A stretch of DNA of 64,000 nt, from assembly GCA_964517135.1 (NCBI GenBank), contig CAZFBA010000012.1, positions 1 to 64,000 on the forward strand, written 5' to 3'. This stretch comes from CAZFBA01 sp964517135. Lineage in GTDB: Bacteria; Cyanobacteriota; Vampirovibrionia; JBFMGH01. The position numbers and the translations under genes are program-made. Shown one piece after another: positions 23,994-32,840 of this stretch (positions are counted from its first letter, which is position 1; each line of letters begins with the position of its first letter). The notes below the pieces were generated by a model, which was not told the DNA's origin, did not search any database, and worked only from the letters and a program-made list of their open reading frames with translations.

Positions 23994-25221
23994 ATGTCAG
24001 GGTCAAAAAAACATCTTAACCTTTTAGTTATTTTTACAATAATTGCTTTTGGTATAACTATTATTGCCGGATGTGCCAAAAAACCTGAAGAAAAACCTCA
24101 TGCTGTTCCGGTAAAAGTACAAAAAGCTCAGCTTCAGGATGTAGAATCGACAACAGAATATGTTGGAGCAGTAATATCAAGAAAATCAACAGATCTTAAG
24201 CCCCGTGTTGACGGACTTATAGATGCTATTCTGGTAAAAGATGGCGACTTTGTAAAAAAAGGCTCTGTTATTATGACTATTGAATCATCTAAACAGGGTG
24301 CTGCTGCTGCTTCAGCGGTTCAAAAAGCTAATAGTGCTTTATCAGATACAGAACAGGCAAGAGCCACTCTAGAATCTCTTGAAGCTCAAAAAGAAGCAGC
24401 AAAAATCAGATCTCGAACTGGCTAAAATAAACTATGACAGAACAAAATCTCTCTTTGATCGTGGTTCTGAAACACAATCCAATCTTGATAAAGATATAAA
24501 TGCCCTTGATCAGGCAAAAGCTCAACTTAATTCATTTGAAAAACAAATCAAAGCACAGGAAAAAACCTTCAACACCAAGCAGGCAATCTATAAAGAAGCT
24601 ACAGATAGTGCAAGAGAACAGAATATTCTCAGGCAATATTATGATATTAAAGCTCCGTTTGATGGCAAAATTGGCTATATACCAGTAAAAATAGGTGATT
24701 ATGTCAATTCAAATACTGTTCTTACATCTATTACAGAAAACAATCATCTTGAATTGAAACTCGATGTAAATATTTCAGAGAAAGATAAGCTTAAAAACAA
24801 CCTGAAAATAAACATTATTGATGATAATGAAAATATTTTAGACACTGCTCATGTCTGGTTTATATCTCCTAAAGTTAATGAAGCTAACCAAACAATAACC
24901 GTTAATGGCATACTTGATAATGATAAAAAGAATTATAAAGCTGGTGAGCTTGTTAAAACAGCGATTGTATGGGAAATAGAAAAGAAAATGGTTGCTCCCA
25001 CTGAAGCTGTAGTTCATTTAGCCGGCCAAGACTATGTATTTGTTGTCAAAAAAGATAAAGATATGGATATTGCTATGCAGGTACCGGTTCATCTGGGTAA
25101 AATCGCTGGAGATAACTATGTAATAAATAAAGGCATCAAAGAAGAAGACCAGATCGTCATCTCTGGCGTGCAAAAACTGCGTAACAATACACCGGTAATG
25201 ATTCAAAATAAAGGGTCTTAA
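23994..25221 (+). pseudogene. RND efflux adaptor (membrane fusion lipoprotein), frameshifted
   Basis: Two overlapping frames encode one HlyD/AcrA-type adaptor. The first (23994-24425) has a lipoprotein signal (ITIIAGC, Cys at 27), the N-terminal beta-barrel strand (STTEYVGAVISRKSTDLKPR) and lipoyl half (VDGLIDAILVKDGDFVKKGS). The second (continuous in the other frame from about 24379) resumes the coiled coil (DLELAKINYDRTKSLFDRG), second lipoyl half (YDIKAPFDGKIGYIPVKIGD), barrel and membrane-proximal domains. The break is an A5 run at 24401-24405: removing one A joins the frames as EAQKEAAKSDLELA. This may be a real mutation, phase variation, ribosomal slippage or a sequencing error. It lies 2 bases before the RND pump gene. 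Confidence 0.9.
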
Positions 25222-25223
25222 GC

Positions 25224-28200
25224 ATGATAGATTTTTTCATACGTAGACCTGTTTTTACATCTGTTTGCTCTGTTATAATCATTATTGCAGGTCTCATCTG
25301 CATTCCGCTGTTACCTGTATCCCAATATCCTGAACTGGCACCACCAATGGTAACAGTAACATCAATGTATACAGGGGCCAGCTCGGAAGTTGTTGAAACA
25401 GCTGTTACAACACCACTTGAGCAGGCTATTAACGGCGTTGAGAGCATGAAATATATGACCTCAACAAGCAGTAACGACGGGGTTAGCAGTATACAGATAA
25501 CCTTTGAGCTTGAGCGAAACAAAGATATAGCAGCTGTAGACGTTGAAAACAGGATATCATCTGTAATAGGCACACTTCCGCAGGAAGTGCAGAAAACAGG
25601 TGTATCTATTTCCAAGCAATCTACGGCACTTGTTGCAGTATATGCCTTTTATTCAGAAAATGATGAATATGATGACATTTATATAAGCAACTATGTTGAC
25701 AAGTACGTCAGTGATGACATATTGCGTATCAACGGTGTTGGCGGCATTACCATTGCAGGTGAGCGTAAATACGCAATGCGTGTCTGGCTATATCCTGATA
25801 AGCTTGCAGCCCGTGACTTAACCGCTTCAGATGTTGTTAATGCTATTACTGAACAGAATGTTCAGGTACCAGCAGGGCAGATTGGCGAACCTCCAATTAG
25901 AGATGATCAAAATTATCAGCTTAATATCAAGGTTCATGGCCGGCTTTCAACCCCTTCAGAATTTGAGGATATTGTCTTAAAAACCGGCAGTGACGGCTCT
26001 CTCGTTACTATCAAAGATGTTGGCTATGTTGAACTGGGCTCAGAAAGTTATGATACCTTTGCAAGATTCAATTCAAAATCTACAGTAGGCCTGTTAATAT
26101 ATCAGCTGGCTGATGCTAACTCGTTATCACTTTACAAATCTATTGTTGAGAAAATGACAGAGCTGGAAAAAGATTTTCCACCTGGTTTAAAGGTTAAAAC
26201 TGCTGTTGAAACAATTTCAATAGTTGAAGATTCTATTAACGAAGTTGTCTTTACCCTGTTTCTGGCAGTCGTTCTGGTTGTAAGTGTTATATTCTTCTTC
26301 CTGCAATCCTGGAGGAGCACTCTGATACCTGTTATTACAATTCCTGTATCGCTTATAGGTACTTTTGCTATTCTAAAAGTATTTGGATTCTCTATTAACA
26401 CATTAACACTTTTTGGTATAGTTCTGGCAACAGGGCTTGTCGTGGATGATGCTATTGTTGTTATTGAAAATATTGAAAGGACAATGGAAGAAAAGGGATT
26501 ATCAGCCATAGCAGCAGCTTCTGAAAGCATGAGTGAGGTTATAGGTGCACTTGTAGCCAGTACACTCGTTCTGGCAGCGGTTTTTCTACCGGTGGCAGCC
26601 TTCCCCGGAACAACAGGGCAGCTCTATAAGCAATTTGCACTCACAATAGTCTTTGCTTTCGGTATTTCTCTTTTTAATGCTCTTACGCTAACACCCGCAC
26701 TATCAGGCCTTTTGCTTAAAACTAAAACGTCTTCTTCCAAACATATTATATTTGATAAGGTTGAAAGCTTTATTAAATTCCTTACCAGAAGTTATTATAG
26801 TATTCTTGAAAGAATATTAAAATTTAAGCTCGCCGTCGTTTTTGTATTCCTGATTCTTATAGGGTTAACTTATTATCTGGTTACTATTGTACCAACGGGT
26901 TTTGTGCCCAACGAAGATCAGGGTTACTTCATTACAACAGTTCAGGGCCCTGAAGGAACCTCTCTTAACTATACTCAAAGAGTTATAGAAAAAGCAGAAG
27001 ATGAACTCAAAAAAATACCAGAAGTTGAAGATATTTTTGCAGTAGGAGGCTTTAGCTTTAGTGGTAATGGACCTAATAAAGCTGTTTTGTTTACTACTTT
27101 AAGGCCTTTTGAAGAAAGAAAAGGCAAACAACACTCAGATGTAGCAGTTATTCAGCGTTTTAGACAGGCTATAGCTCCTATTAGTGAAGCTATTATAATG
27201 CCATTTCAGCCGCCAGCCATCAAAGGTATTGGTAACGTTGGTGGGTTTCAGTTTCAGCTTCTTGATATAGGCGGACATCCGCTTGAAGAACTCTCTTTAA
27301 CCGCTCAAAAACTTATACAGCAGGGTAACCAGTCTTCTGTTTTACAGGGATTATTTACAACATTCAGCGCTGATTGCCCTCAACTATATATAACTATTGA
27401 TCGTAAAAAAGCAAAACGTATGGGAATTGATCTCAGTGGACTGTTTGGAACTATACAGGTTTTTCTAGGCTCCAAGTATGTCAACGATTTTGACTTTCTT
27501 GATCGGGTATATCGGGTATACGTGCAGGCAGAAAAAATATTCAGAGATGACCCGGAAGATATTAGAGAGTTTTACGTTCGTTCAAGCACTACTGGAAACC
27601 TGATACCTCTTGATGCAGTTGTTAATATTGACAGAAAATATACTGCACAAACTATTACTCATTTTGATCTTTACAGATCAGTTGAAGTTGACGGTTCTTC
27701 TGCCCCTGGTTATAGCTCAGGACAGGCCATTATTGAGATGGAAAAGCTGGCAAAAGAAAACCTCCCTGAAGGGTTTAGTTTTCAGTGGTCTGGTATTTCT
27801 CTCGAAGAGAAAAAAGCCGGTCAGGCAGGTATTTTTATGTTCGCTCTCGGCCTATTGTTTGTATATCTGTTTCTTGCTGCCCAGTATGAAAGCCTTATTG
27901 ACCCGCTGATAATTATTTTAGCTGTTCCTCTGGCTGTTTTTGGTGCACTTCTGGCACAATATGTAAGAGGACTCGAAAACGATGTCTTCTGTCAGATAGG
28001 CCTTGTTATGCTTATTGGCCTGGCATGTAAAAACTCTATTTTAATTGTAGAATTTGCCAATCAGCAAATTGATATGGGCAAAAAACCTGTTCAAGCTGTA
28101 TTAGAAGCTGCTAAAACCAGGTTCAGACCTATTTTAATGACAAGTCTGGCATTTATACTTGGCATTTTCCCTCTGGTTATTGCTACCGGAGCTGGTGCTG

Positions 28201-28355
28201 CTAGCCGTAATTCTATGGGAACTGCTGTTTTTGGAGGAATGTTCCTTTCTACACTGCTGAGTTTATTTGTCGTACCCGTTCTTTTCCTTTTGGCTAAAGG
28301 CTTTGAAAACAGAATGAGAAATTTATTCAAGCGAGAAAAAAGAAAACAGGTGTAA
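25224..28355 (+). CDS. RND (HAE1/AcrB-type) multidrug efflux pump
   Basis: 1043 residues, the normal AcrB length. N-terminal MIDFFIRRPVFTSVCSV, TM1, porter domains, then TM2-6 with the proton-relay pair D408-D409 (GLVVDDAIVVIENIER), second periplasmic loop beginning at PTGFVPNEDQGYF, and TM8-12 with the relay Lys936 (GLACKNSILIVEFAN). LAAQYESLIDP and RNSMGTAVFGGM are family motifs. It should export hydrophobic compounds through the TolC-like protein encoded 31 bases downstream. The adaptor gene before it is frameshifted, so the tripartite pump may be inactive or under phase control. The substrate is unknown; no local repressor gene is visible. Confidence 0.96.
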   Translation: MIDFFIRRPVFTSVCSVIIIIAGLICIPLLPVSQYPELAPPMVTVTSMYTGASSEVVETAVTTPLEQAINGVESMKYMTSTSSNDGVSSIQITFELERNKDIAAVDVENRISSVIGTLPQEVQKTGVSISKQSTALVAVYAFYSENDEYDDIYISNYVDKYVSDDILRINGVGGITIAGERKYAMRVWLYPDKLAARDLTASDVVNAITEQNVQVPAGQIGEPPIRDDQNYQLNIKVHGRLSTPSEFEDIVLKTGSDGSLVTIKDVGYVELGSESYDTFARFNSKSTVGLLIYQLADANSLSLYKSIVEKMTELEKDFPPGLKVKTAVETISIVEDSINEVVFTLFLAVVLVVSVIFFFLQSWRSTLIPVITIPVSLIGTFAILKVFGFSINTLTLFGIVLATGLVVDDAIVVIENIERTMEEKGLSAIAAASESMSEVIGALVASTLVLAAVFLPVAAFPGTTGQLYKQFALTIVFAFGISLFNALTLTPALSGLLLKTKTSSSKHIIFDKVESFIKFLTRSYYSILERILKFKLAVVFVFLILIGLTYYLVTIVPTGFVPNEDQGYFITTVQGPEGTSLNYTQRVIEKAEDELKKIPEVEDIFAVGGFSFSGNGPNKAVLFTTLRPFEERKGKQHSDVAVIQRFRQAIAPISEAIIMPFQPPAIKGIGNVGGFQFQLLDIGGHPLEELSLTAQKLIQQGNQSSVLQGLFTTFSADCPQLYITIDRKKAKRMGIDLSGLFGTIQVFLGSKYVNDFDFLDRVYRVYVQAEKIFRDDPEDIREFYVRSSTTGNLIPLDAVVNIDRKYTAQTITHFDLYRSVEVDGSSAPGYSSGQAIIEMEKLAKENLPEGFSFQWSGISLEEKKAGQAGIFMFALGLLFVYLFLAAQYESLIDPLIIILAVPLAVFGALLAQYVRGLENDVFCQIGLVMLIGLACKNSILIVEFANQQIDMGKKPVQAVLEAAKTRFRPILMTSLAFILGIFPLVIATGAGAASRNSMGTAVFGGMFLSTLLSLFVVPVLFLLAKGFENRMRNLFKREKRKQV

Positions 28356-28386
28356 TTTTCTATTTTTAATGACATGGTGAATATTT

Positions 28387-29742
28387 ATGGATATCAAATA
28401 CTTTAAAAAACCCTTCACAACGTTTATATGCATAATCATATTATTCTGTTTGCCACTTAAAGCAATGGCTGAAGAAACTGAAAAATTGGAAGACATTAAA
28501 CTGTTTGATAAGCAAAATATTGACCTGACTACTGCTATAGATATAGCTCTAAAAAATAACTTTTCACTCTTACAAAGCTTTGAAGATAACCAGATATACA
28601 GATTAAGGGCCAAAAAAGAATTTACCAGTATGCTTCCAGTCTTTAGCGCATCAACAGATTATAAGTATAATACACATGTCAGAGACTTAAAAATACCACA
28701 ATTTCCACAGCAATCACGTCCTGAAATCCGTAATGAAGTAGATACTTACGTAACTGTCTCTCAGCCTATTACAGAGCTCTTTAAACTGGGCCTTAACTAT
28801 AAAGTAGCAAAAGAAAATTATAATATCTCAATGTTTGATACAGATCTCGAACGTGAAACAGTTATTAATAATGTCTCAGGCTATTATTTTGATATATTAA
28901 AACAAAAAAGAACAATAGAGTTGAATAAGCAAAATATTAAAGCACTGGAAGAATATTATAAAGTAGCTCATGACAGATTTGAAACAGGTGAAGCTCTGGC
29001 AAGAGACTATCTAAAGATTAAGTATGAGATCGAAAACGCCCGCCACGACCTGCTTGTAGCACAAAACAAGCTTGATATACTTGTATATCAATTCAAAGAT
29101 GCTCTCGGCATAAACCTGAAAGAAGATATCAACATTGTAGATAACTTTCAAGAAGAAACCTTTATTAATCAGCCCCTGGAAGAGCTTCAGGATATAGCAA
29201 TGGTAAACAGGCCAGATGTATTGCAGCTTGAAGCCAATATCAGGGTGGCAAATCTCAATAAAAAAATAGAATACACAAAATATATACCTGATATCGACTT
29301 CTATGTAAGCTATATACACCTTTATGGGGCAGGTTTATCACCACCTAACAACGTTATTTTTGGTGTAAACGCTTCTTATGACTTCTGGAAATGGAACCAA
29401 AAATATATCGGTGTTAAAGAACAGGCTGCTGAGATAAGAAAGAATAAATTGGCCTTTAAAGAACTTGAAAATCAAGTATTAATAGATATTGAAACACAAC
29501 TTAACTCTGTTAAAGAAGCTAAAAACCTCATTGAAGTCTCTAAAGTAAATGTAGAAGTTTCAAAAGAAAGCTTGCGAATTACAAAAAACAGGTTTGATGT
29601 AGGTCTTGCCCTCATACTTGATCTTCTTGATGATCAGACCAATTATCTTGATTCACAGGTACAGCTTGTGTCTTCGGAGTTAAACTACCAAAAAAGTCTT
29701 GTAGAACTTAAGAAAAGACTAGGTATGCTTGTTCAGAGGTAA
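28387..29742 (+). CDS. TolC-like outer-membrane efflux protein
   Basis: 451 residues with a signal peptide (hydrophobic 14-28, KAMAEE cleavage) and two outer-membrane efflux protein repeats. LTTAIDIALKNNFSLLQSFE and the later RPDVLQLEANIRVANLNKKI are the standard repeat landmarks, each followed by long alpha-helical segments. VAHDRFETGEALARDYLKIK and ITKNRFDVGLALILDLLDDQ are the matching end-of-repeat motifs. Together with the adaptor and the RND pump it completes a tripartite efflux system spanning two membranes, direct evidence for a Gram-negative cell plan. The gene ends 20 bases before the convergent phosphatase gene. Confidence 0.93.
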   Translation: MDIKYFKKPFTTFICIIILFCLPLKAMAEETEKLEDIKLFDKQNIDLTTAIDIALKNNFSLLQSFEDNQIYRLRAKKEFTSMLPVFSASTDYKYNTHVRDLKIPQFPQQSRPEIRNEVDTYVTVSQPITELFKLGLNYKVAKENYNISMFDTDLERETVINNVSGYYFDILKQKRTIELNKQNIKALEEYYKVAHDRFETGEALARDYLKIKYEIENARHDLLVAQNKLDILVYQFKDALGINLKEDINIVDNFQEETFINQPLEELQDIAMVNRPDVLQLEANIRVANLNKKIEYTKYIPDIDFYVSYIHLYGAGLSPPNNVIFGVNASYDFWKWNQKYIGVKEQAAEIRKNKLAFKELENQVLIDIETQLNSVKEAKNLIEVSKVNVEVSKESLRITKNRFDVGLALILDLLDDQTNYLDSQVQLVSSELNYQKSLVELKKRLGMLVQR

Positions 29743-29761
29743 TAATATAAACTTTTAACAA

Positions 29762-30361
29762 CTATGCAGTAATCTTTCTTTGAGATATATCCTGTATTAT
29801 CCAGTTGACAGCATCTGAGATAGAGCTTGCTACATAGTGTGGCTGTTTTTTAAGATCCTGATAGGTTCCGTCGAGCACCTGTTGCCCGTAGCCTGTTGTA
29901 AGTAAAACTCCTTTGCAGCGGGCGTTATAGGCCAGTTCGATATCAGTTGCCTTATCTCCTACAACGTAAGAGTTTTCGAGATCAATGTCAGGGAAATCTT
30001 TCTGTGCCTGATCAATCATACCTGTTGCTGGTTTTCTGCAATTACAATCAAAGCTATATTCTTTAACAATACCGTTTTTCAGGTGCGGGCAATAATAGAC
30101 TTTATCCAGGCGGGCATTATTTTCTGCCAGCAGGTCACAGAGACGCTGATTAAGAGCCAGAACATGGCTTTCAGGGTAATAATCTCTTGCAGGGCCAGTC
30201 TGATTAGTAACCAGTATACACAGTATGCCTTTTTCATTTAGCTTTTTAACTGATTCAGCAGCGCCTTCAGTCAGTATTAGATTATTAAGGTCTCTTATGT
30301 ATCCTGATTCAACATTCAGAGTGCCATCTCGATCAAAAAATACGGCTATTTTCTTTTCCAT
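29762..30361 (-). CDS. gmhB: D,D-heptose 1,7-bisphosphate phosphatase-like HAD enzyme
   Basis: 199 residues of the HAD-IIIA group. FFDRDGTLN supplies the nucleophile Asp and acid/base Asp; TNQTG gives motif II; CRKPATGM has the motif III Lys; VGDKATDIE is motif IV. The zinc-site Cys/His residues (YCPHLKN, then CNCRKP) match GmhB. The enzyme removes a phosphate from D-glycero-D-manno-heptose 1,7-bisphosphate on the way to ADP-heptose for lipopolysaccharide. Histidinol-phosphate phosphatases share the fold, but the zinc motif favours GmhB. Other heptose genes are not in the window. It is convergent with the TolC-like gene; AAAGGAT precedes the start. Confidence 0.85.
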   Translation of the reverse strand: MEKKIAVFFDRDGTLNVESGYIRDLNNLILTEGAAESVKKLNEKGILCILVTNQTGPARDYYPESHVLALNQRLCDLLAENNARLDKVYYCPHLKNGIVKEYSFDCNCRKPATGMIDQAQKDFPDIDLENSYVVGDKATDIELAYNARCKGVLLTTGYGQQVLDGTYQDLKKQPHYVASSISDAVNWIIQDISQRKITA

Positions 30362-30456
30362 CGGTAAGATCCTTTTTCAGAGTGTATTAATAGACTTTAT
30401 TAGAGGATATTGTAGCATAACGGTACAACGGCTTTATTATAATATAGTGCCAGGGC

Positions 30457-30488
30457 AAAAAAAATAGACTTAATAAAATAAGTCTATT
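30457..30488 (-). terminator. Terminator of twin-peptide module 1
   Basis: On the minus strand, AATAGACTTA and TAAGTCTATT form a 10-bp stem with a 6-base loop, followed by eight T residues. It lies about 40 bases after the stop at 30527. Confidence 0.85.
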
Positions 30489-30526
30489 TACTGATATTCA
30501 GGCTTGAGCAGTCATTGTGTATATTT

Positions 30527-30688
30527 TTAAACTTTGGAATCTGCTTGAGACTCATCCGTAGACAGATCGTCATTTAAACAATTTTCAATGTATTCCTTTA
30601 GTTCTTTTTCATTGAGATTAAGTCTTGTTTTACCATCTTTCAGAACGTATTCCAAATCGCAATTTCTCATGTTTTCTTTTTTATTCAT
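30527..30688 (-). CDS. Small GKTRL-motif peptide, module 1
   Basis: 53 residues, ATG at 30688 with AGAAGAAAGG upstream. The conserved part is DGKTRLNLNEKELKEYIEN, closely matching SGKTRLSINLTDLEELIND in the peptide at 31065-31235. It has a basic N-terminus, a predicted amphipathic helix after the motif and an acidic, Ser-rich tail (DDLSTDESQADSK). It starts 14 bases after the stop of a 37-residue membrane peptide gene and ends at a strong terminator, so the two form a small operon. Family unknown; the two-copy conservation is the main evidence that it is real. Confidence 0.75.
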   Translation of the reverse strand: MNKKENMRNCDLEYVLKDGKTRLNLNEKELKEYIENCLNDDLSTDESQADSKV

Positions 30689-30702
30689 TGTTTACCTTTC
30701 TT

Positions 30703-30816
30703 CTATGTCTGTAACCCTATAAATAACAGAACAATTATTACTATAAAAGCTGTTGTCTGGGCTGTTAAAAATAATGTTGAAAATTTTATATTTGAATAAA
30801 GTTGATTTGGTAGCAT
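30703..30816 (-). CDS. 37-residue single-helix membrane peptide, module 1
   Basis: ATG at 30816 with AAGGGGG about 5 bases upstream. The sequence starts MLPNQLYSNIKFSTL and continues as a hydrophobic helix of about 22 residues (FLTAQTTAFIVIIVLLFIGL). It aligns with the 39-residue peptide at 31252-31371 at KFSTL, at QT and in the hydrophobic profile. Short hydrophobic peptides with a basic residue before the helix resemble type I toxins, holin-like or regulatory membrane peptides. The tight coupling to a soluble peptide gene suggests a two-component module. Too short for routine gene finders. Confidence 0.72.
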   Translation of the reverse strand: MLPNQLYSNIKFSTLFLTAQTTAFIVIIVLLFIGLQT

Positions 30817-30997
30817 TTTGCCCCCTTATAAAGTATTCTTATTCTGCTATTAAATTAATCTGGCCTGTATATCTATTAACAATTATGATAAAAAACAAAC
30901 TTTATGTGACTTCTATACCTATAATAATGGCAAATTTTAAGCTCAAATGAAATACATCACTATGGGTAAAAATTGTTACTACTTTTGGGGTAGAGCC

Positions 30998-31023
30998 AAA
31001 AAAACAGGCCAATTAGGCCTGTT
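30998..31023 (-). terminator. Terminator of twin-peptide module 2
   Basis: On the minus strand AACAGGCC and GGCCTGTT form an 8-bp stem with a 5-base loop, followed by seven T residues. It lies about 40 bases after the stop at 31065 and isolates module 2 from module 1. Confidence 0.88.
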
Positions 31024-31064
31024 AACGCATCTTTGTCTTAATTATCGTAGTAAGAGTGGCAGTT

Positions 31065-31235
31065 TTACGAAATATTCAATAATTCTTTATTTGATCTGAC
31101 AGAGAAATCGGTTAATTCTACTGGATCATTGATAAGTTCTTCAAGGTCAGTCAAGTTAATAGATAACCTTGTCTTACCTGATTTTTGATAGGAATTATGT
31201 TCGTTAAAGTTTTTGCGGGCTGATTTTCCTGGCAT
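31065..31235 (-). CDS. Small GKTRL-motif peptide, module 2
   Basis: 56 residues, ATG at 31235 with GGAGG 9 bases upstream. A basic, Asn-rich N-terminus (MPGKSARKNFNEHNSYQ) is followed by SGKTRLSINLTDLEELIND, the counterpart of the conserved stretch in module 1, and a C-terminal DFSVRSNKELLNIS. It starts 16 bases after the stop of the 39-residue membrane peptide gene, the same spacing as in module 1. Outside the shared motif the two soluble peptides have diverged, as expected for functional paralogues rather than a recent copy. Confidence 0.75.
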   Translation of the reverse strand: MPGKSARKNFNEHNSYQKSGKTRLSINLTDLEELINDPVELTDFSVRSNKELLNIS

Positions 31236-31251
31236 AGAAGAATTCCTCCGT

Positions 31252-31371
31252 TTAGTGGCATAAAGAAAAATATATGAGTGCGATGGTTATCATAAATGTT
31301 AATGTTTGAATACCTATAATTAGTGTTGAAAATTTCAAAGTGTAAGCATTTTTAAAGCTTAATGGTTCCAT
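31252..31371 (-). CDS. 39-residue single-helix membrane peptide, module 2
   Basis: ATG at 31371 with AAGGGG about 6 bases upstream. It begins MEPLSFKNAYTLKFSTL and continues as a hydrophobic helix (IIGIQTLTFMITIALIYFSL) ending CH. KFSTL, the QT pair and the hydrophobic tail match the peptide at 30703-30816. The gene lies 16 bases before the soluble GKTRL peptide gene. The order membrane peptide then soluble peptide then terminator is the same in both modules. Confidence 0.72.
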   Translation of the reverse strand: MEPLSFKNAYTLKFSTLIIGIQTLTFMITIALIYFSLCH

Positions 31372-31580
31372 ATTATCCCCTTCTTGATTTTCATCTCTGG
31401 ATTTAATGGCATAACGGACAGACTGACCAACAAATAGATATTATATTTATTTGTTATACAAAAGACAGCATAATAATAATCCCAGAAAATGCCTTTTAAA
31501 GGAATAACCCAAAAATGGTAAAATGCATTACCACTTAAGAGGTAGATAATAATAAAACCCTTGCTGGGAGGTTAATTTAA

Positions 31581-32633
31581 TTAGTAGTTTAAACGTTCAA
31601 TCATCATTAAAAAACGACCTTCCACTGTGTTTTTCTTACGTTTTCTTAACGTTTTCTCACCCAGCCAGTTTTCAATATTGATTGACCTGTTAAGTGTTTG
31701 AACCTGTTTTTGTTGTTTATTAAGCGTAATAATCATATCTTTAATTGATTCCGGGTCATAACCAGCCTTTTCAATAGCTTTCATAGCCTGCTTATCTTTT
31801 TTAATTATTGTTTCATAAGACGGAATAATAAGACTCATCTTTTTTAGCATCTTTTTAGAAAGATAGTCTTCATTAGAATAAAGATTTTCAAAGCTGGGCG
31901 AGGCAAAATAGTCCAGTGTGTCAAAAGGATCAGAGAAAGGCTTTTTTGCCAATTTAACTTCTTCTTCACAAATTTCATTATTGCCTCCTTTTTTCTGCCT
32001 GTTTAAGACAGTTTTTAAAGACGACAGAAGGGTAAGAGCTTCCTGGTTTTGCATAAGCGTATCAAGCAAATAGTATCTATTAAGGCTGCTAATCTCTCTT
32101 GCCAGTGCGGCAGCCAGTTGAGCCTCATTTTCAAGTGCTTTTAGAAAACCCCGGGTAATAAAAATGTATCCACCTGGCAGTACATAAATTTTAATCTCCG
32201 TATCATCAGTAATGCCATAAATATAGAGGCTTCCTTCCTGATCATCCATGTGACTTGAAACGAGCTTCCCGACGGTAGCAACATATTTTACCAGCAGCGG
32301 GTCTGCTGTATAAAGCTTATGACTGGCAAGAAATTTTTCTAAAAGGCTTTTACCTATAGCTTTTTGCTCTGCATAAGTATAATCGTTAAAAGTTTTTTTG
32401 GCCAGTTTAGAATTTATTTTATCAATTTCTGCTAATTCATTGAATTTAAGGTTTCTTGTCTCTGCAAAATCTTTAATATAATCAGAAGTAATTCTGTTAT
32501 TAATATCTATAACTTTTTCAATATCTGTTTTTTCAATATCAAATTGTGCAAAGGCCTTAATATTCAAGGCAAAAAACAAACATACAGTTAAAAACCAAAT
32601 TAGTGTTAATTTTTTAATCATGATAATTACCAT
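31581..32633 (-). CDS. M48-like exported protein lacking the zinc motif
   Basis: 350 residues; signal peptide probably from the Met at residue 5 (MIKKLTLIWFLTVCLFFAL, then NIKAFAQ). The core KIYVLPGGYIFITRGFLKALENEAQLAAALAREI lines up with the BepA/YfgC-type M48 peptidase stretch ending LAHEIAHV; here the HExxH is REISS, so both zinc His residues are lost. The later KAGYDPESIKDMI matches the conserved region that follows the third ligand. It is therefore probably a pseudoenzyme, perhaps a periplasmic chaperone or scaffold. The quoted core is one 34-residue region, shown here only by its landmarks LPGGY, TRGFL and LAREI. Monocistronic. Confidence 0.75.
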   Translation of the reverse strand: MVIIMIKKLTLIWFLTVCLFFALNIKAFAQFDIEKTDIEKVIDINNRITSDYIKDFAETRNLKFNELAEIDKINSKLAKKTFNDYTYAEQKAIGKSLLEKFLASHKLYTADPLLVKYVATVGKLVSSHMDDQEGSLYIYGITDDTEIKIYVLPGGYIFITRGFLKALENEAQLAAALAREISSLNRYYLLDTLMQNQEALTLLSSLKTVLNRQKKGGNNEICEEEVKLAKKPFSDPFDTLDYFASPSFENLYSNEDYLSKKMLKKMSLIIPSYETIIKKDKQAMKAIEKAGYDPESIKDMIITLNKQQKQVQTLNRSINIENWLGEKTLRKRKKNTVEGRFLMMIERLNY

Positions 32634-32840
32634 TTTCTTTTAGATAAACTGTTTAATTGCCTATTTTAAAGGAAAGATGCAAGAAAGAAAATATTATAAA
32701 GTACATAATTTTTAAAGATCAGGACATAACTTGAAAAATTTTATGATATTGTTTTGATTGTTTATAATAATGGATGACAATACCCGTCATGAAGAGCAAT
32801 AAAAGACCTGCAAAAAAGCAATTTCCAAAAAGGAGTTCCT

